Assembly (NCBI RefSeq): GCF_900637545.1
Contig: NZ_LR134376.1
Span: 1,817,001 to 1,881,000 of the forward strand
Reading direction: 5' to 3'
Length of the DNA stretch: 64,000 nt
From: Aeromonas encheleia
GTDB taxonomy: Bacteria > Pseudomonadota > Gammaproteobacteria > Enterobacterales > Aeromonadaceae
The translations under genes were made by a program, and so were the position numbers. Of this stretch, positions 63,813 to 64,000 are shown piece by piece; positions within the stretch are counted from its first letter, which is position 1; each line of letters starts with the position of its first letter. Under the pieces are notes generated by a model, which saw only the letters and a list, made by a program, of their open reading frames with translations, did not search any database and had not been told where the DNA came from.

Positions 63813-64000
63813 TTACAGCTTGTAGTCAACCCCGGCGTAGACGGTGCGACCTTCCAGGATGAAGTCGGCGTCGGTGGCCACCTGATCACGCTTGGTGTTG
63901 GTGAGGTTGGTGATGCCGAGCTTGAAGTCCAGGGCCGGTGTGACGGTCCAGTTGGTGTTGACGTCCAGGGTCTGGTAGCTGTCGGACTTGAACGCCTGGG
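63813..64000 (-). CDS. fstC: TonB-dependent outer-membrane siderophore receptor (C-terminal end only)
   Basis: The last 61 residues are visible: amphipathic beta-strand text such as YQTLDVNTNWTVTPALDF, KLGITNLTNTKRDQ and, at the end, GRTVYAGVDYKL. Together these form the final strands of a TonB-dependent receptor barrel. The chain ends in Leu rather than the common terminal Phe or Trp. Next to FecCD permeases and the amo operon it is most likely the amonabactin receptor (called FstC in Aeromonas). The rest lies outside the window. Confidence 0.8.
   Translation of the reverse strand, partial: QAFKSDSYQTLDVNTNWTVTPALDFKLGITNLTNTKRDQVATDADFILEGRTVYAGVDYKL

Overview
The window reads as a stretch of chromosome from a GC-rich gammaproteobacterium, most likely Aeromonas. 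Three things suggest this: the recR-htpG-adk-hemH-gsk housekeeping order, a catechol siderophore cluster with the gene content of the amonabactin (amo) locus, and Hyf/Hyc, Hyp and Fdh proteins of enterobacterial type. The species call is inference from recalled gene content, not from a search.

Region 1 (1-28834) is an almost complete formate hydrogenlyase (FHL) locus. On the minus strand, reading right to left, it holds a ferredoxin-like subunit (hycB-like), membrane subunits hyfB and hyfC, large subunit hyfG, ferredoxin hyfH, small subunit hyfI, maturation factor hycH and protease hycI. These are followed by the selenocysteine tRNA (selC), selA, selB, hypF, hypC, hypD, hypE, hypA and the start of hypB. 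On the plus strand it holds hydN, fdhF (formate dehydrogenase H with an in-frame UGA read as Sec140, plus a SECIS hairpin), a small membrane protein, fhlA and fdhD. Formate oxidation (FdhF/HydN), hydrogen evolution (Hyf/Hyc), NiFe maturation (Hyp, HycH, HycI), selenocysteine insertion (selC/A/B), sulfur delivery to the molybdenum cofactor (FdhD) and the regulator (FhlA) therefore lie together. A consensus sigma-54 promoter sits before the hydrogenase operon and a weaker one before hydN-fdhF; both have TCGTCAC half-sites 80-160 bp upstream. The locus is interrupted by the potassium transporter kup and by an AT-rich insert (about 19.3-21.9 kb) carrying an unknown gene, a frameshifted GNAT acetyltransferase and a HEPN-like/zinc-ribbon protein.

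Region 2 (29.0-42.8 kb) is ordinary chromosome: recR, htpG (with a sigma-32 promoter), adk, hemH, a MAPEG protein, gsk, a DUF2750 protein, an unknown gene, a membrane protein with degenerate GGDEF and EAL domains, glgC, a large secreted protein of unknown function and a YceB-like lipoprotein.

Region 3 (43.0-64.0 kb) is a Fur-controlled catecholate siderophore locus. amoC-E-B-F-A-G-H makes 2,3-dihydroxybenzoate and assembles it with amino acids on NRPS modules. Residues read by eye from the adenylation pockets point to a basic amino acid (Lys) for AmoF and glycine for the stand-alone AmoH. AmoG carries an epimerization domain. A divergent phosphopantetheinyl transferase and uptake genes (periplasmic binding protein, two permeases, an ATPase and the end of a TonB-dependent receptor) complete the system.

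The least expected structure is a recurring one. At three separate gene junctions (hypD/hypE, amoC/amoE and hemH/MAPEG) the junction has been tandemly duplicated. Each duplication leaves one or two short ORFs of 27-32 codons that begin at an ATGA overlap with the gene before; in the hyp and amo cases they also end in an ATGA overlap with the next gene.
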